Shown piece by piece: positions 6,340-7,907 of a stretch of DNA of 7,907 nt. The translations under genes and the position numbers were made by a program. A model generated the notes under the pieces. It had not been told where the DNA came from and did not search any database. It worked only from the letters and a program-made list of their open reading frames with translations. The first letter of the stretch is position 1, and every line of letters begins with the position of its first letter. This DNA comes from a bacterium (GTDB lineage: Bacteria; Planctomycetota; UBA11346), in contig JAIFKN010000251.1 of NCBI GenBank assembly GCA_020049615.1, forward strand, positions 1 to 7,907, in the 5' to 3' direction.

Positions 6340-7581
6340 TCAGGGGCTCTTCCCCGCCCGGCCGCTGAGCGCCAGGGCGAGGCTGATCACCAGGCCGACC
6401 AGGGCGAGCGGCCAGAAGCCGCTGCCGGACAGGGGGTCTCCGCGCGAGGCCAGGTCGACGAGCAGACCGAGCAACGGCGCGAGGAGCATCTTGGCGAAGG
6501 TCTGCGACTGGCTCTCGACCGACAGGACGCTGGTGCCGTGCGACTCGGCCGAACAGGCGTCGAAGCGGCTGATGATCAGGGGGCGCCAGGCGCTCTGCAG
6601 CAGGAAGAGGGCGAAGAACAGGGCGATGACCGGCCAGTGCCAGCCGAACCAGAGGCAGGGGAGCATGGCCGCATAGACCGCACTGAGGCCCCACCACATG
6701 GCGCGGCTGGCGGCATCGTCGCCGCCGCAGCGCGTGCTCAGGCGATGGGCCTGCCGGCTCGACCAGGCGCTGCCGAGGTGGAAACAGAAGTAGACCACGC
6801 CGATGAGCAGCACGCCGCGCCGCTCATCGCCCAGCGAGAGCAGCAGCGGGATGCCCAGCACCAGGAGCTTCAGCATCGGCTGGAGGTAGTCCTTGAGCAC
6901 GTCGAAGAAGCCCTCGAAGCCCATCGACTCCAGCATCAGCCGGCGCAGGCCGCGGACCTTCACGCTGTCGCGTACGGTCTGCCACATATGCACGAAGACG
7001 CGTCCGATGCTGACCTCGCCCCGCGGCTCGCCGTCGAGCTCCTTGGGATAGGTGCAGAGGGCGACGAAGCCGATGGTGTACGGCACCAGCGCGGCCAGGA
7101 ACAGGTGATTGAGCTCCCCGCTCCAATAGGCCAGACCGGTGGCGATGGGGATGGATACCGCCGAGCCGACCTTCGACCACGAGCGGGTCACGCCGTAGAC
7201 CTTGGTCTTCTCGTCGAGCCGGCCGTTCAGGCGCAGCCAGGTGAAGATCATCGACTTGTGTGTGCCTTCGCGGAAGGCTTCGCCGATGCCGAAGAAGAAC
7301 ACCGCGGCGAACAGCCAGCCGAGGTGGTTGGCGCTGAAGGCGAAGATGAGGAAGGCCGCCATGTAGGCGACATAGGAGGCCAGCATGCAGCGCTTGCGGC
7401 CGTAGAGGTCGGCGATCGCCCCGGCCGGGATGTTCATCGCGTTGATGCACAGCTCGCGGAAGCCGACCAGGAAGCCGACGGTGGTGAAGCTGTTCCCGCC
7501 CCCGAGCAGGATCAGCATCATGAACGGCTCGAAGTAGCGCTGGTTCTTGAGGAACCCGTAGAGCGAGAAGCGGAAGATCAT
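6340..7581 (-). CDS. Major facilitator superfamily (MFS) transporter
   Basis: A 413-residue inner-membrane protein with the size and hydrophobic pattern of a 12-helix MFS carrier. Seen directly: the MFS signature A in the loop after helix 2, GAIADLYGRKR (54-64); a helix 4 region FFFGIGEAFREGTHKSMIF (95-113) corresponding to the G-E-A-F-x-S-G-T-type stretch found in many MFS exporters; a hydrophilic central loop around 180-215; and hydrophobic segments to about residue 407. The C-terminus is short and polar (SGRAGKSP). Substrate cannot be told from sequence. Start ATG at 7581 gives a normal N-terminus; a G-rich GGGCGGGG lies upstream but is not a classic ribosome binding site. It follows ppnP by 46 bp on the same strand, so a link to nucleoside or nucleobase transport is imaginable but rests only on position. 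A drug or metabolite exporter is equally possible. Confidence 0.85.
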   Translation of the reverse strand: MIFRFSLYGFLKNQRYFEPFMMLILLGGGNSFTTVGFLVGFRELCINAMNIPAGAIADLYGRKRCMLASYVAYMAAFLIFAFSANHLGWLFAAVFFFGIGEAFREGTHKSMIFTWLRLNGRLDEKTKVYGVTRSWSKVGSAVSIPIATGLAYWSGELNHLFLAALVPYTIGFVALCTYPKELDGEPRGEVSIGRVFVHMWQTVRDSVKVRGLRRLMLESMGFEGFFDVLKDYLQPMLKLLVLGIPLLLSLGDERRGVLLIGVVYFCFHLGSAWSSRQAHRLSTRCGGDDAASRAMWWGLSAVYAAMLPCLWFGWHWPVIALFFALFLLQSAWRPLIISRFDACSAESHGTSVLSVESQSQTFAKMLLAPLLGLLVDLASRGDPLSGSGFWPLALVGLVISLALALSGRAGKSP

Positions 7582-7587
7582 GCGGAC

Positions 7588-7613
7588 GCGCCCCGCCCGG
7601 AGCCGCGGGGCGC
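7588..7613. repeat. Inverted repeat between ppnP and the MFS gene
   Basis: Two perfect 9-bp arms, gcgccccgc (7588-7596) and gcggggcgc (7605-7613), are separated by 8 nt, within the 46-bp gap after the ppnP stop. The hairpin would be very stable, but no T-tract follows on the minus strand, so termination is uncertain. It could cause partial termination or stabilise the ppnP message, or block the region upstream of the transporter start. Confidence 0.5.
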
Positions 7614-7627
7614 CCGCAGCCCGGATC

Positions 7628-7906
7628 TCAGATGAATTCGCACCAGTAGGCGCTGGGCGCCGTAGCCTTGACTCCGAAGGTGGTCTTGGCCGGGACCTCG
7701 AAGCTGGTGCCGGCGGCGTAGACCGTCCAGGCGCCGGGGGCGATGCGCGCCTGCAGCTCGCCGTTGACCACGGTCATGCGCTCGGCGCCGTCGGTGGTGA
7801 ACTGGAACTCGCCGGGGGCGATGACGCCGACGGTCTGCTTGCGGCCGTGCCGCTCGTAGCCGAGGGACTGGACCTTGCCGTCGTGGTAGGAGTTGTGCTT
7901 GAGCAT
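7628..7906 (-). CDS. ppnP: Pyrimidine/purine nucleoside phosphorylase PpnP (YaiE, DUF1255)
   Basis: A small cupin-fold enzyme that catalyses phosphorolysis of a broad range of nucleosides to free base and ribose 1-phosphate in the cytoplasm (nucleotide salvage). The 92-residue product aligns end to end with the 94-residue E. coli PpnP as I recall it: N-terminal ML..N.Y..GKV.S.G, then VGV...GE..F.T....MTV..G.L in the centre, and a C-terminal SYxCxxL-type ending seen here as AYWCEFI. The gene is complete; its ATG is at 7904-7906 with one base of upstream sequence in the window, so promoter and ribosome binding site cannot be judged. The transporter gene follows by 46 bp on the same strand. Identification is confident. 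Confidence 0.93.
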   Translation of the reverse strand: MLKHNSYHDGKVQSLGYERHGRKQTVGVIAPGEFQFTTDGAERMTVVNGELQARIAPGAWTVYAAGTSFEVPAKTTFGVKATAPSAYWCEFI

Positions 7907-7907
7907 G

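Noticed and set aside
5968..7635. A 555-codon plus-strand open frame opposite the transporter and the helicase 5' end
   Set aside because: It is in register with both minus-strand genes and crosses the gap between them; the same GC-driven lack of stops explains it, and its product has no domain signal.

Overview
The window is very GC-rich DNA (about 70% by eye), densely coding, with almost no C- or A-ending rare codons. The leftmost three genes are the elongation factor P (EF-P) gene and the two enzymes that β-lysylate it (EpmB and EpmA). This modification set is characteristic of Gammaproteobacteria, so a high-GC gammaproteobacterium is the best guess; I cannot name the genus. No tRNA, rRNA, CRISPR array, integrase or IS element is visible.

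Layout. (1) 1-839, minus: epmB, running off the left edge. (2) 875-1447, plus: efp, diverging from epmB across only 35 bp. (3) 1447-2307, plus: epmA, sharing one base with the efp stop codon. (4) 2307-2360: a large palindrome made of two inverted REP-like repeats, lying exactly where epmA and the next gene converge. (5) 2320-6279, minus: a 1319-residue DUF4011/superfamily I helicase whose C-terminal nuclease-like region looks eroded. (6) 6340-7581, minus: a 413-residue major facilitator transporter. (7) 7628-7906, minus: ppnP, a small cupin nucleoside phosphorylase, complete in the window.

How the parts relate. EpmB converts lysine to β-lysine, EpmA ligates it to Lys34 of EF-P, and modified EF-P relieves ribosomes stalled at polyproline. 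All three genes sit together here, forming a complete functional module apart from the missing epmB 3' end. The right half, ppnP, transporter and helicase, is co-directional with gaps of 46 and 60 bp and could be one transcription unit, but the products have no known common pathway.

The points that most deserve a second look are the REP doublet, which supplies the last 12 codons and stop of the helicase and abuts the epmA stop; the apparently inactivated nuclease tail of the helicase; and an EF-P that carries the lysine tip but shares several features with the EfpL/YeiP paralogue. I did not find a clear new multi-gene system.
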